DNA of 64,000 nucleotides from Xanthomonas sp. Leaf131 (GTDB taxonomy: Bacteria > Pseudomonadota > Gammaproteobacteria > Xanthomonadales > Xanthomonadaceae), in NCBI RefSeq assembly GCF_001423495.1, contig NZ_LMOG01000001.1, positions 186,001 to 250,000 of the forward strand. The letters run 5' to 3'. The stretch's first letter is position 1; each line of letters begins with the position of its first letter. Position numbers and translations under genes: made by a program. Positions 8,805 to 16,508 of the stretch are shown piece after piece. The notes beneath the pieces are model-generated. The model had not been told where the DNA came from. It searched no databases and worked only from the letters and a program-made list of their open reading frames with translations.

Positions 8805-10289
8805 CTACCGCAACACCACCGTCTGGATCGCATGCGCCGGAATTTCCAGCGCACTGGACGCCTCGCCCACATACAGGTTGTAACGAATCGCCACATCGCT
8901 GGCATTCATCACCACCGTCGCCAGGCTGCCATCGGTATTGAGAAATGCGGTGGTCGCCAGATTACTGCGGCTGCTGGCCGCACTCACCCGCCGCGCACCC
9001 GGCCGGATGAACTTGGAAAAGTGGCCGATATACCAATAGCTCGGTGTATAGATCACCTCACCGGTGCGCGTGTCGGCATGCACCGGCGCAAAGCAGTAGT
9101 TGCCCACGTGATTGGGCCCGCCGTGTTCGTCGAGCAGGATGTTCCAATCCGTCCAGCCCACTGCACCGTGATTGAGATCGTTGATGATCGCCGTGCCATA
9201 GCGTTCGCCATTGGGCCAGTACTGCAACTTGGCGGGGTCGAACTTTTCCACCGCCGCCTCGGTGAGCAGCAGATACTTATCTGGGTACGCCTGCGCCACC
9301 GCTGCCACGTTCTCCACCATCGGCGCGAACCCGGCCCAGGTCTCGTACCAGTGAAAGCCCATGCCCCACGCGTACTTGGCCGCGTCCGGATCGTCGAAGA
9401 TCACGTGCGCGCGGTGCAACATCATGTCGCGGTTGTGGTCCCACACGATGATCTTGCGATCGCCGTAGCCGGCCCTGGCCATGGTGGGGCCGAGATGCTG
9501 CTTGAGAAAATCGCGCTCTTCTTCGGCAGAAAACACCATCGACTCCCAGGTCTGCACCGCCATCGGCTCGTTCTGCACGCTGATGCCCCAGATCGGGATA
9601 CCGGCTTTTTCGTAGGCCGCAATGAAGCGCGTGTAGTACGTGGCCCAGGCCTGCGCATACGCGGGCAACAACTTACCGCCCTTGAGCATAGTGTTGCTGT
9701 CTTTCATGAAAGCCGGCGCGCTCCACGGGCTGGCGAACGTGGTCAACTTGCCGCCAGCCGCTGCGATCGCCTGGCGTAGCATCGGGATGCGATAGCGCTG
9801 ATCGTGCTTGACAGAGAAACTCTTCAGCGCCGCATCGCCTTCCTTGATGTACGTGTAGCTCCCACTGCTGAAATCCGAGCTATGGATGGTGGTGCGCGCC
9901 AGCGTGTAGCCGATGCCTTTCTGCGGATCGTAGTACGCAGTGAGCAGTTCGCGCTGCGCACGCTTAGGCAGCTTGGCGAAGGTCTCCGCACTGGAATCGG
10001 TGATCGCCCCGCCAATGCCCAGCACTTCCTGAAAGCGGTGTTGCGGATTGACGAAGATGGAATTCTCTTTCTCGCTCAACGCATGCCCGGTCTTGAGTGC
10101 CTCGACGGTGCTGACGCGCATCTGCTGTGTTGCGCCTTGCGCGGTGGTGTAGACGCGTAGCGCACCGGCTGGTGTTGCTTGCGGCGCAGCCACATCTGCA
10201 TCTACAGCGTCCGACGGCAATACCGCCGCTGCTGCTGCGCTCCAAATCCCAAGCGCTCCCATCACCGACCACCCAATCGCTCGCTTCAC
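8805..10289 (-). CDS. GH30 family beta-glycosidase (glucosylceramidase-like), secreted
   Basis: A 494-residue clan-A glycosidase. The acid/base Glu lies in ISVQNEP and the nucleophile Glu in LLLTEAAVE; the opening GIGGAITDSSAETFAKL and the C-terminal beta-sandwich (FSKFIRPGARRVSA) are typical of GH30. The family includes glucosylceramidases and beta-1,6-glucanases, and substrate cannot be fixed here. I chose GTG at 10289: it follows a purine-rich GGGAGGG and starts a classic signal peptide (KRAIGWSVMGALGIWSAAAA). The frame is open to 10538, but that stretch passes through the intergenic repeat and has no homology-like content. Product exported, acting outside or in the periplasm, next to the GH92 mannosidase; the two may act on the same host glycans or cell wall. 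Confidence 0.9.
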   Translation of the reverse strand: MKRAIGWSVMGALGIWSAAAAAVLPSDAVDADVAAPQATPAGALRVYTTAQGATQQMRVSTVEALKTGHALSEKENSIFVNPQHRFQEVLGIGGAITDSSAETFAKLPKRAQRELLTAYYDPQKGIGYTLARTTIHSSDFSSGSYTYIKEGDAALKSFSVKHDQRYRIPMLRQAIAAAGGKLTTFASPWSAPAFMKDSNTMLKGGKLLPAYAQAWATYYTRFIAAYEKAGIPIWGISVQNEPMAVQTWESMVFSAEEERDFLKQHLGPTMARAGYGDRKIIVWDHNRDMMLHRAHVIFDDPDAAKYAWGMGFHWYETWAGFAPMVENVAAVAQAYPDKYLLLTEAAVEKFDPAKLQYWPNGERYGTAIINDLNHGAVGWTDWNILLDEHGGPNHVGNYCFAPVHADTRTGEVIYTPSYWYIGHFSKFIRPGARRVSAASSRSNLATTAFLNTDGSLATVVMNASDVAIRYNLYVGEASSALEIPAHAIQTVVLR

Positions 10290-10450
10290 CGTGCACCCTC
10301 CCAGGTTGGCCGACAAGCCTAACCGACCAACGCGCTGCAACATTCCCCAGCAAACGAGCGCAAGCGCAGCTTCCTTCAACGTGCGGAGACGTGCCCGAGT
10401 AGCGGATGACGGCCCGCGAAAAAGGGGTTCAATCAACAGTGCGGCGCCCA

Positions 10451-10498
10451 CCCTTCTCCCATCGGGAGAAGGTGGCCCGAAGGGCCGGATGAGGGTAC
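10451..10498. repeat. CTTCTCCC/GGGAGAAGG intergenic repeat
   Basis: Palindromic unit CTTCTCCC-ATC-GGGAGAAGG followed by a short inverted GGCCCGAAGGGCC and GGATGAGGGTAC. The same unit recurs near 35595, 47040-47075 and 47180-47212. Together with the next repeat it fills the gene-free stretch 10290-10705, where I see no further gene. Confidence 0.8.
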
Positions 10499-10579
10499 GT
10501 CTGCACGTCATAGGGCCGAACTCATAGATCGATGCCATAAGCAGGCGCGAGCAACCTGGACGACTACTTCCCCGGCAAC

Positions 10580-10691
10580 CGTACCCTCAACCCAACCCCC
10601 GCTCCGCGCCTTGCAGCGCGAGCGCTCCAGGACACGCGCACCAGTGGCGCGCAAGCTGTGCCCTCTCGCACAGACGGCAGAGGGGCTTGCA
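10580..10691. repeat. GCGCGAGCGCTCCA-type intergenic repeat
   Basis: GC-rich repeat (CCCGCTCCGCGCC...GCGAGCGCTCCAGGACACGCGC...CAGTGGCGCGCAAGC...GAGGGGCTT) related to 35481-35643 and 35730-35825. It ends just before the dehydratase stop codon. Confidence 0.7.
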
Positions 10692-10705
10692 TCGCACGCA
10701 GCCTT

Positions 10706-11581
10706 CTACCGCGCAGACCGCGCCAACCGATCCAAAATCCCAGGCACTTCCAGCCCAAGCTCGCGCGCCAAAAACCCCACCGTCCCTATACGTTTCGAGA
10801 GCTGCTTCCCCGCCGCCGCATGCACCAACACGCCCCACAACGCAGCCGTCAACGCATCGCAGCCACGCGCAGCAAACCCGGCAATCAACCCGGCTAACAC
10901 ATCGCCAGACCCGGACGTGCCCAACCCGGACGCACCACCGCGATGCACCCACAACGCACCCTCCGGCCCGGCAATGAAACTGTCCGCGCCTTTGACGATG
11001 ACCACGCTGCGCAGCTTCTTCGCAAACGCCAGCGCGTACTCACCCGGCGCCGCTTCCACCGCCGCCTTGTCGTCGCCGGCCAAGGTCGCCATCTCGCCTG
11101 CATGTGGCGTCAACACAAATGGCTGCCCAATCGGCGCTCGCAAACCACGCGACAACGCACCGGCATCCAGCACCAGGGTGCACACCGCCTGCTCCGCAGC
11201 ACGCTTGACCATCGCAACAGTCGTGCCCGACGACGCCATTCCCGGCCCGATCACCGCCGCATCGCAACCCGCCATCGCTGCATCCAACGCGCGGTGCCCG
11301 CGCACGATTTCTCCTTGCCCGTTCTGCGCTAACCCCAGCACCAATGCTTCCGGCACCGCCAACGCCATCCCCGGCGCCACGCTTGCAGCTGTGGCGATCT
11401 GCAGCTTTCCCGCGCCCGCACGCAAAGCCGCTTCGCCAGCCAATAACACCGCACCTGGCACCCGCATCGAGCCACCCACGATCAATACGCGCCCGCGTTG
11501 CTCCTTGTCGCCGCCGGGCGATGGCAACGGCATCGCACGCAAGGCGGCGGCCGTCAGCGTGCGAATACGCGCCGTTGCCAC
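10706..11581 (-). CDS. nnrD: ADP/ATP-dependent NAD(P)H-hydrate dehydratase
   Basis: A 291-residue ribokinase-like protein equal to the C-terminal half of YjeF. It carries RGRVLIVGGS near the start, DAAVIGPGM in the middle, VLTPHAGEMATLAGD, and the nucleotide/catalytic loop GTSGSGDVLAGLIAG near 230. The enzyme removes water from damaged hydrated NADH/NADPH. The YjeF N-terminal epimerase domain is absent, so the epimerase must be encoded elsewhere. The start is GTG at 11581, overlapping the TAG stop of the upstream phosphatase by one base, which suggests translational coupling. The last residues abut the 10580-10691 repeat. Confidence 0.9.
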   Translation of the reverse strand: MATARIRTLTAAALRAMPLPSPGGDKEQRGRVLIVGGSMRVPGAVLLAGEAALRAGAGKLQIATAASVAPGMALAVPEALVLGLAQNGQGEIVRGHRALDAAMAGCDAAVIGPGMASSGTTVAMVKRAAEQAVCTLVLDAGALSRGLRAPIGQPFVLTPHAGEMATLAGDDKAAVEAAPGEYALAFAKKLRSVVIVKGADSFIAGPEGALWVHRGGASGLGTSGSGDVLAGLIAGFAARGCDALTAALWGVLVHAAAGKQLSKRIGTVGFLARELGLEVPGILDRLARSAR

Positions 11582-12354
11582 TAGCGCGCGCCGGCCGGGC
11601 GGTCGGATTCGGTGGTCACCGGCTCATCGGCCAGCTCCGGCGGCACGAACTTTGTGCGTATCAACTCCAATGATTGACCGTCTGCTGCAGCCGCATACTC
11701 GGTAACCCCACAGTTCGGCACATCGCCTTCGCAGTCGATGCCCAGGATGGTGGCCTCGTCCATCCGCTCGATCAGATAGCGGAAGCAATTGACGATCACT
11801 TGATGCCCCACGATCAATACGCGCGCCCCCACATGATTGCGCTGCAGATCGCCCACGACACTGCGCAGCCGGAAGATCACATCGCACCAGCTCTCCCCAC
11901 CCGGCGGGCGGAAGTAGAACTTGCCCACCAGATTGCGTTGCTCGAACAAGGCCGGAAACGTCTCCCGAATACCCGATGTGGTGTACCGATCCAACACGCC
12001 GAATTCCTTCTCGCGCAAACGCTCGTCCACGCTGACCGAGTCGTCCGGCTGCCCAAGCGCACGCGCCACCGCAGCGGCAGTCTGGCGCGCACGCACATAG
12101 GTGGAACTCAGGATCAAGGTCGGCCGCTCGTGCTCGGGCAAACCGGCCATCCACGCACCCAGCGCCTGCGCCTGGCGTTCGCCCAGCGGCGAGAGCGGAA
12201 TATCCGCATCGCGATGCTCCAGCTCGATCAGTGCCGCACCACTCGACTCGGCCACATCGCGCGCCACATTGCCTGCGCTCTGCCCATGCCGCACCACCCA
12301 CAACCGCGCCGGCCACTGCGCCGATACACCCGCTACCGCACTGTTCTCACTCAC
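11581..12354 (-). CDS. histidine phosphatase family protein (phosphoglycerate-mutase-like)
   Basis: A 257-residue member of histidine phosphatase branch 1: catalytic RHG in WVVRHGQSAGN, the arginine of SSTYVRARQTA, the acid residue region LREKEFGVLDR, and the second histidine in VLIVGHQVIVNCFRYL. Substrate is not predictable; family members act on phosphosugars, phosphoproteins or small metabolites. GTG at 12354 is taken as start because AGGAG lies 7-8 bases upstream and the frame before it only mirrors the opposite-strand TetR gene. It forms a two-gene unit with nnrD through a one-base stop/start overlap. It is divergent from the TetR-type gene at 12544, whose product could regulate it. Confidence 0.85.
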   Translation of the reverse strand: MSENSAVAGVSAQWPARLWVVRHGQSAGNVARDVAESSGAALIELEHRDADIPLSPLGERQAQALGAWMAGLPEHERPTLILSSTYVRARQTAAAVARALGQPDDSVSVDERLREKEFGVLDRYTTSGIRETFPALFEQRNLVGKFYFRPPGGESWCDVIFRLRSVVGDLQRNHVGARVLIVGHQVIVNCFRYLIERMDEATILGIDCEGDVPNCGVTEYAAAADGQSLELIRTKFVPPELADEPVTTESDRPAGAR

Positions 12355-12512
12355 ATGCCTCTCCTGCACAACGTCAAGCTCACGTGTCGCACAGCCGCCG
12401 TGAAAACATGGTCGATCACCGCATCTGTGACTGCCGTAGCAGTCACGCACACAGACTCCATGCCGATGGCATAACGGCAAGCGAACGCAACGGACGGCTA
12501 ACGCACCGCCGC

Positions 12513-12518
12513 TATACT
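12513..12518 (+). promoter_or_regulatory. possible -10 box for the TetR-type gene
   Basis: TATACT sits 25 bases before the ATG at 12544. No convincing -35 is seen at the usual distance, so this is tentative; if real, the leader is very short. Confidence 0.3.
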
Positions 12519-12543
12519 GCAGCCCCCCGCCAACTTGCTGCCC

Positions 12544-13173
12544 ATGTCCAACGTCCTGCTGTTGCGCACGGCGAAAGAGCGCGAAGAACTGCTGCTGGAA
12601 GAGGTGCTGGACGCCACCGAGCAATGCATCGACGCCATCGGCCTGAGCGCCACCAGCTTCGAGCTGATCGCCGAGCGCGCCAAGGTCAGCTGCGGCAGCC
12701 TGCTGCAACGCTTCGAAGACAAGGACGCGCTGGTACGCGCACTGCTGGAGCGCAACTACATGCGCGCCATCCGCCAGATGTGGCTGGTGGAACGCCCCGC
12801 CAACGTGCACGTGGTGGATTTCATCGCCGGCCTGCTCGAAGAATGGCTGCTGCAGGAAATCAACATCAAGCGCACCCGCATCGACCTGGAACTGCACCTG
12901 GCCACCCTGCGCGACCCCGTGCTGGCCGCCTTCATGCGCCGGCAGAGCGCATCGCTGATCGAACACCTCAGCGCCCTGCTCAAACGCCTGCTGCGCGGCC
13001 ACGCCGACCCGGCCAGCAGCGAGCAGGAGTTCCAGGCCCGCGTCTTCGCCGTGGCCGCCATGTGCGGCGGCCTGCACAGCGTGATGACCAGCGGCATGGA
13101 ACTCAACCGCATGCATTTGCAGCTGATCCTGCGGGAGAGTTTGTCGGGAATTTTGAAGTCTGCGCCGGTGTAA
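12544..13173 (+). CDS. TetR/AcrR-type transcriptional regulator
   Basis: A 209-residue protein with an N-terminal TetR helix-turn-helix (about residues 18-62: LDATEQCIDAIGLSATSF, then ELIAERAKVSCGSLLQRF, with FEDKDALVRALL in the position of helix 4). A helical ligand-binding domain with no recognisable effector signature follows. The HTH is slightly atypical: the usual YYHF is LLQRF. The frame opens at TTG 12535, but ATG 12544 is the better start. It is divergent from the histidine-phosphatase/nnrD pair with about 190 bases between them, a layout in which TetR proteins often control both directions. The ligand is unknown. Confidence 0.8.
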   Translation: MSNVLLLRTAKEREELLLEEVLDATEQCIDAIGLSATSFELIAERAKVSCGSLLQRFEDKDALVRALLERNYMRAIRQMWLVERPANVHVVDFIAGLLEEWLLQEINIKRTRIDLELHLATLRDPVLAAFMRRQSASLIEHLSALLKRLLRGHADPASSEQEFQARVFAVAAMCGGLHSVMTSGMELNRMHLQLILRESLSGILKSAPV

Positions 13174-13289
13174 TCGGCTGCATCATGCGGCGTGGTCGGC
13201 TGCGATTGCACAGCTGATGCTGTCCGCCTGTACCGGTTCCAGAATGCCGATCAGATAAGATCCAGCTTCATACCAAGGAGGGATGTCGC

Positions 13290-13703
13290 ATGCGAAATCG
13301 AATCACGCCCAAGGTGACTGTGCTGCTGACGCTGCTCCTGGCGTTTGCGTTTGCCAGCGTTCCTGCACTGGCCACCAGTACGGTCGTCACCTTTCGAAGC
13401 GCTGACAACACATACGAAGTCGAACTGTATGTCGGTGGTGGAAGCAAAGAAAACGACGGCATTGCCGGCGCTATGATCCGCTGGCCCGGCTATGAGCACA
13501 GGGACCTGCCTTTCACCGGCGTGAAGTACCACATGGATAAGGAACACACCCGCGCAGGTGCCAAATTCGTCAATCCAGGCGATCCCAAACTGCCACCGTC
13601 TTTTACTTTGGAGATACAGGGGACAAGTGGCCGTTTGACTATCGGAAAGCGCGTCATTTTGGGTAGTGCGTCGTGGATCGTGGGACCTTACGCATTGCCT
13701 TAA
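13290..13703 (+). CDS. small secreted protein of unknown function
   Basis: A 137-residue protein I do not recognise. It has an excellent ribosome-binding site (AAGGAGGG 8 bases before the ATG) and a clear Sec signal peptide (charged RNRITPK, hydrophobic LLTLLLAFAFASV, cleavage after PALA). The mature part of about 110 residues is beta-rich in character, with no cysteines, and ends SASWIVGPYALP. It is followed after 45 bases by a lipoprotein gene on the same strand, so the two are probably co-transcribed and both act in the cell envelope. Confidence 0.7.
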   Translation: MRNRITPKVTVLLTLLLAFAFASVPALATSTVVTFRSADNTYEVELYVGGGSKENDGIAGAMIRWPGYEHRDLPFTGVKYHMDKEHTRAGAKFVNPGDPKLPPSFTLEIQGTSGRLTIGKRVILGSASWIVGPYALP

Positions 13704-13748
13704 TAACTAGGCAAAAGCCACATATTCATCAAGGACCACTGATAACAC

Positions 13749-14690
13749 ATGCGAACTACCCCTCGCTCGATGATTTGGCTGGTCTTGCTGGTGTCGGCAC
13801 TCGGCGGATGCGCTCAACAAGTGCCTGCCACGCCGCTTGGTCCCGAGACATCCAAACAGAAGGCGGTGGCCGCATCCAGCCCCAAGCAAGAGCACAGTCG
13901 CGCTACCACCCCATCGCTGCCGGCCGCAGCAAGCGTCAACAACCGCACTGCAGCAGGTGGTAGCTATCGGCCGATTCCGCCGGAGGTAGTCGAGGCGCTG
14001 CTATCGCTTCCCACAGCGGGGTTGCAATTACCGCAATCGCTACTCAAGCAATTACTTGGCAAAAGCACCAGCTACGTCGTCGACATACCCCGCCTGCCTT
14101 CCCGACCAGATATCCGAATCACCAGCACCAGCCAGCCAGGCACGCCCTACTACATCTGGGCACGCAGCTTTCATGGCGATTCTGCAGGCGTGGTGGGATA
14201 CCTGGTCAACGTCAGCGTCAGCTGTAAAGCGCCAACCGACGTACTGACCGAAGAAGCCGCCAGCGCGTTGCGTCAACGCTGTGCTCAGGCGGGCACCCAA
14301 CGTCTAAGCAGCGGCTTGCGAGCCTACCGCATCATCAACGGGCAGGCAGAAGACGTCACCACAACGATCCAGCGCCCCGAAGATGCTTTGGGAGCCGACC
14401 TCTATAACCGCTATCAAACCCAGGGCGGAGGTCAGCTGTTCCTGGACGATTCCCGCCTTGATCAAGCGCCTGTGGCCCGTTGGATGATGGAGTTCGATCC
14501 TGAGCAGCCACTGCGGACTGAGGCGAAACGTGCCTTCGATAATGGCAGATTGGTCCACGCCGGCTTTCTGGTCTGGGAAGGCGACAATTTCAAAAGCCGC
14601 GATAAGGTTCCAGCGCGCTTGTGGCCCTGCCCCGAGAAGCGGCCCGCTGAGTGCCCGGCCGACGATCGCTTCGTGACCCAGGATAAGTAA
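13749..14690 (+). CDS. lipoprotein of unknown function
   Basis: A 313-residue protein with a lipoprotein signal: TTPRSMIWLVLLVSALGGC, with the lipobox cysteine at residue 21 and no aspartate at +2, so outer-membrane sorting is likely. A Ser/Ala/Thr-rich linker follows to about residue 75, then a folded part containing IPPEVVEALLSLP, a paired-cysteine region (SCKAPTDVL...QRCAQAG) and a C-terminal cysteine pair (PCPEKRPAECP). No domain family recognised. It sits directly behind the secreted protein at 13290 and ends 100 bases before a convergent small gene. Confidence 0.7.
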   Translation: MRTTPRSMIWLVLLVSALGGCAQQVPATPLGPETSKQKAVAASSPKQEHSRATTPSLPAAASVNNRTAAGGSYRPIPPEVVEALLSLPTAGLQLPQSLLKQLLGKSTSYVVDIPRLPSRPDIRITSTSQPGTPYYIWARSFHGDSAGVVGYLVNVSVSCKAPTDVLTEEAASALRQRCAQAGTQRLSSGLRAYRIINGQAEDVTTTIQRPEDALGADLYNRYQTQGGGQLFLDDSRLDQAPVARWMMEFDPEQPLRTEAKRAFDNGRLVHAGFLVWEGDNFKSRDKVPARLWPCPEKRPAECPADDRFVTQDK

Positions 14691-14790
14691 ATCCCAGCAG
14701 GGCGTCTCGACAGCAGGCACCCAAGCAAACCGTTGCCGCGCACCTGCAAGGCGCGGCAAGTCAGCAGCACTCAACCACACTGGCCCCTTA

Positions 14791-15060
14791 TCAAAGCCGC
14801 TGAAGCGCCAACTGATCCAGGATGGTGCGCATGGCGCCGGCCGCATCGAAGATGGCGCTGCCCAACACGGGCAAGGTGCAGCGGTCCAGCCGATCGGCGT
14901 TGCCGGCAGCGATCACATCGCCATGGGCGGCGATGGTCAGCAACAACTGATCCAGCGCATCTACCTGCTCCATCGTGATGCCGAAGGCAAACGCATCATG
15001 CGGCTTGTCGTCACCTGCCCGCCTTCGCGCGCTGGCCGACGCCATCACCTGCCGGCTCAT
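14791..15060 (-). CDS. small conserved-looking protein, unknown
   Basis: An 89-residue predicted helical, soluble protein with no signal peptide or known motif (core FAFGITMEQVDALDQLLL; later FDAAGAMRTILDQLAL). Its start overlaps the stop of the upstream 98-residue gene (ATGA arrangement), so the pair is translationally coupled. I cannot assign a function. The pair follows an unusual inverted-repeat leader (15404-15587) and the restriction-modification gene. Confidence 0.6.
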   Translation of the reverse strand: MSRQVMASASARRRAGDDKPHDAFAFGITMEQVDALDQLLLTIAAHGDVIAAGNADRLDRCTLPVLGSAIFDAAGAMRTILDQLALQRL

Positions 15061-15353
15061 GCGGCATCTCCGGCGTCAGCACGCTCACTGTCAGCGGCGC
15101 CGGACTCAAGCCGCGCGGGCCACTGCACCTGCGCCAGTGCCTGCGTTACCTGCTCGGCCAGCAGCTCCAGGCAGCACGCCAGCTCGTCCATGTGGATGGC
15201 TGGCTGCCGCAACTGCTCTTCGGCCTGCGTACGCGGCTGCGCCAAGCGCGCCAGAAAGCGCATGTGGTCGCGTAATTGCTGAAGGCGGTACTGCGCGCCT
15301 TCTGGCAGGTAGTAGCCCGGGTGTGACTGCGCATCTCGTACAACGTCCGACAT
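15057..15353 (-). CDS. small helical protein, unknown, first of a coupled pair
   Basis: A 98-residue, Gln/Ala-rich, strongly helical protein (YRLQQLRDHMRFLARL; DELACCLELLAEQVTQAL) with no recognised domain. GGAG about 8 bases before the ATG at 15353 supports this start. The downstream 89-residue gene overlaps it by four bases. Both proteins share a general DELA/ALDQLL helix pattern and could interact; that is inference only. Confidence 0.6.
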   Translation of the reverse strand: MSDVVRDAQSHPGYYLPEGAQYRLQQLRDHMRFLARLAQPRTQAEEQLRQPAIHMDELACCLELLAEQVTQALAQVQWPARLESGAADSERADAGDAA

Positions 15354-15403
15354 GGCCTGCTCCTCATTCCATGGAATCAGCCCGCCCGCCGCAAGGCGAC
15401 GGA

Positions 15404-15587
15404 CGGGAAGTCGGGAGGCTCGAAACCGCTTACAGCCGGCGGGCGTATTCCCCTTGCGGGTGTTGTATTAGCCGCCCTCCCGACGCAGAGCATCACGTCG
15501 GTTGCACCCACAAAATATGCAGGCACAAAAAACCCACCGGTTTGTCGGAGGTGGGTACCGCTGTAAGCGGAGTTTCGAGGCTCCGTG
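15404..15587. repeat. inverted repeat enclosing a terminator, ahead of two unknown genes
   Basis: GGCTCGAAACCGCTTACAGC (15417-15436) is the near-perfect complement of 15560-15582, differing by a two-base insertion. Inside lie a second stem, GTCGGGAGG (15410-15418) with CCTCCCGAC (15476-15484), and the terminator at 15527-15556. The two outer arms could pair in a transcript from either strand. This fills most of the 278-base gap between the split restriction gene and the small gene pair. I do not recognise the element. Confidence 0.6.
15527..15556 (-). terminator. intrinsic terminator after the restriction-modification gene
   Basis: On the minus strand ACCCACC, an 11-base loop and GGTGGGT are followed by TTTTTT. 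It lies 75 bases past the stop of the restriction gene's C-terminal piece and about 170 bases before the small gene pair, so it could end the former or attenuate the latter. Confidence 0.75.
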
Positions 15588-15631
15588 TCGCGATCGTGCT
15601 ACCGAAGACACCCCAAGTCAACTAGCGATCT

Positions 15632-16393
15632 CTAACCATCATCATGGATATCCAATGCCGGCAAGGCCGCGACAATCTTCATTGTTTCCACGCTCACAGT
15701 CACTACACGTTGAAACAGCTCCAACGGATACTTGGGATTGCCAATGGTTTCAAAGGCCCAGTCGTTGGCGTCGTTGACGATGCCACTGGCTTTATCGACG
15801 CGCACAGCTTGGCGCTCCATCACCCAGTCCAAAGCTGCCTTGCCATTGACTACGTAGTCCCATGCTGCTTCGGGAATACCAGAAATTGTGATTTTGCTGT
15901 TGTAGATGACGGAACTGCGATCATTGACGGACTTACCAGACTCCGAATCTTTCTTTTTGGAGAACTTCATCTTCTCGACGCGATAGTCGGAATCATATAG
16001 AGGACCGTTAGACTCGATATTCAAAGGGTATTTTTCCACCACCTCATAGTTCACGTGCAACTCGGCCAAGATACGACCAGCTTGACTAAAAGCAAAAAAA
16101 TCTTTGGCGGTACGTACGCGCGGGATACGCGGCAGTTCTTTACTTAAGTTATCGGCATAGCGCTCACGATAATCTACAGAATGCAAAATTCCATAAATGT
16201 AAAAAAATAAATCTTGCTTGCTAATCACCTCACCCGGGTAAGCAGATAGGAAGTGCGCCAGACCAGCATCGGTAATTGCATCACGACGCACGAGCTTGCG
16301 GCTCTCATTGCATTCAGACCCGAATAGCTCCGTTTGGTCTCCGTCATTCATGCCTCGCCCTCCTCCGTCTCGTACAGAAACATCGGAAAGCAT
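15632..16393 (-). CDS. C-terminal part of the type ISP-like restriction-modification enzyme, out of frame with the main part
   Basis: At least 253 residues that match the conserved end of large helicase/methyltransferase restriction enzymes: RRDAITDAGLAHFLSAYPGE, then ISKQDLFFYIYGILHS, DYRERYADNLSKELPRIPR, and the final ASGIVNDANDWAFETIGNP. It is not an independent gene by family knowledge. The frame stays open from 16393 upstream to the heptanucleotide repeat at 16528-16572, with no stop in between, and is offset from the 1423-residue upstream frame. Deleting one 7-base unit (or adding two) would join them. There is an ATG at 16393, but no good ribosome-binding site was seen, so it may not be translated in this state. 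Confidence 0.85.
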   Translation of the reverse strand: MLSDVSVRDGGGRGMNDGDQTELFGSECNESRKLVRRDAITDAGLAHFLSAYPGEVISKQDLFFYIYGILHSVDYRERYADNLSKELPRIPRVRTAKDFFAFSQAGRILAELHVNYEVVEKYPLNIESNGPLYDSDYRVEKMKFSKKKDSESGKSVNDRSSVIYNSKITISGIPEAAWDYVVNGKAALDWVMERQAVRVDKASGIVNDANDWAFETIGNPKYPLELFQRVVTVSVETMKIVAALPALDIHDDG

Positions 16394-16508
16394 TGCGAAT
16401 CGCCTATCAGATGTAGATCCGGAATTTCCTCCGTCATCAGAACCGAAAAACCCTTGGTCCCGCTCAACGTCAGGCAGATGGCAAGATTCTTTGGCGGAAT
16501 CTTTGGAT

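Noticed and set aside
11581..13116. 511-codon version of the histidine phosphatase
   Set aside because: The extra N-terminus is antisense to the TetR-type gene; the GTG at 12354 with AGGAG starts at the family boundary.
15404..15587. Retron-like RNA (inverted arms around a structured core)
   Set aside because: No reverse transcriptase gene is near; the arms are equally explained by a leader or terminator region.
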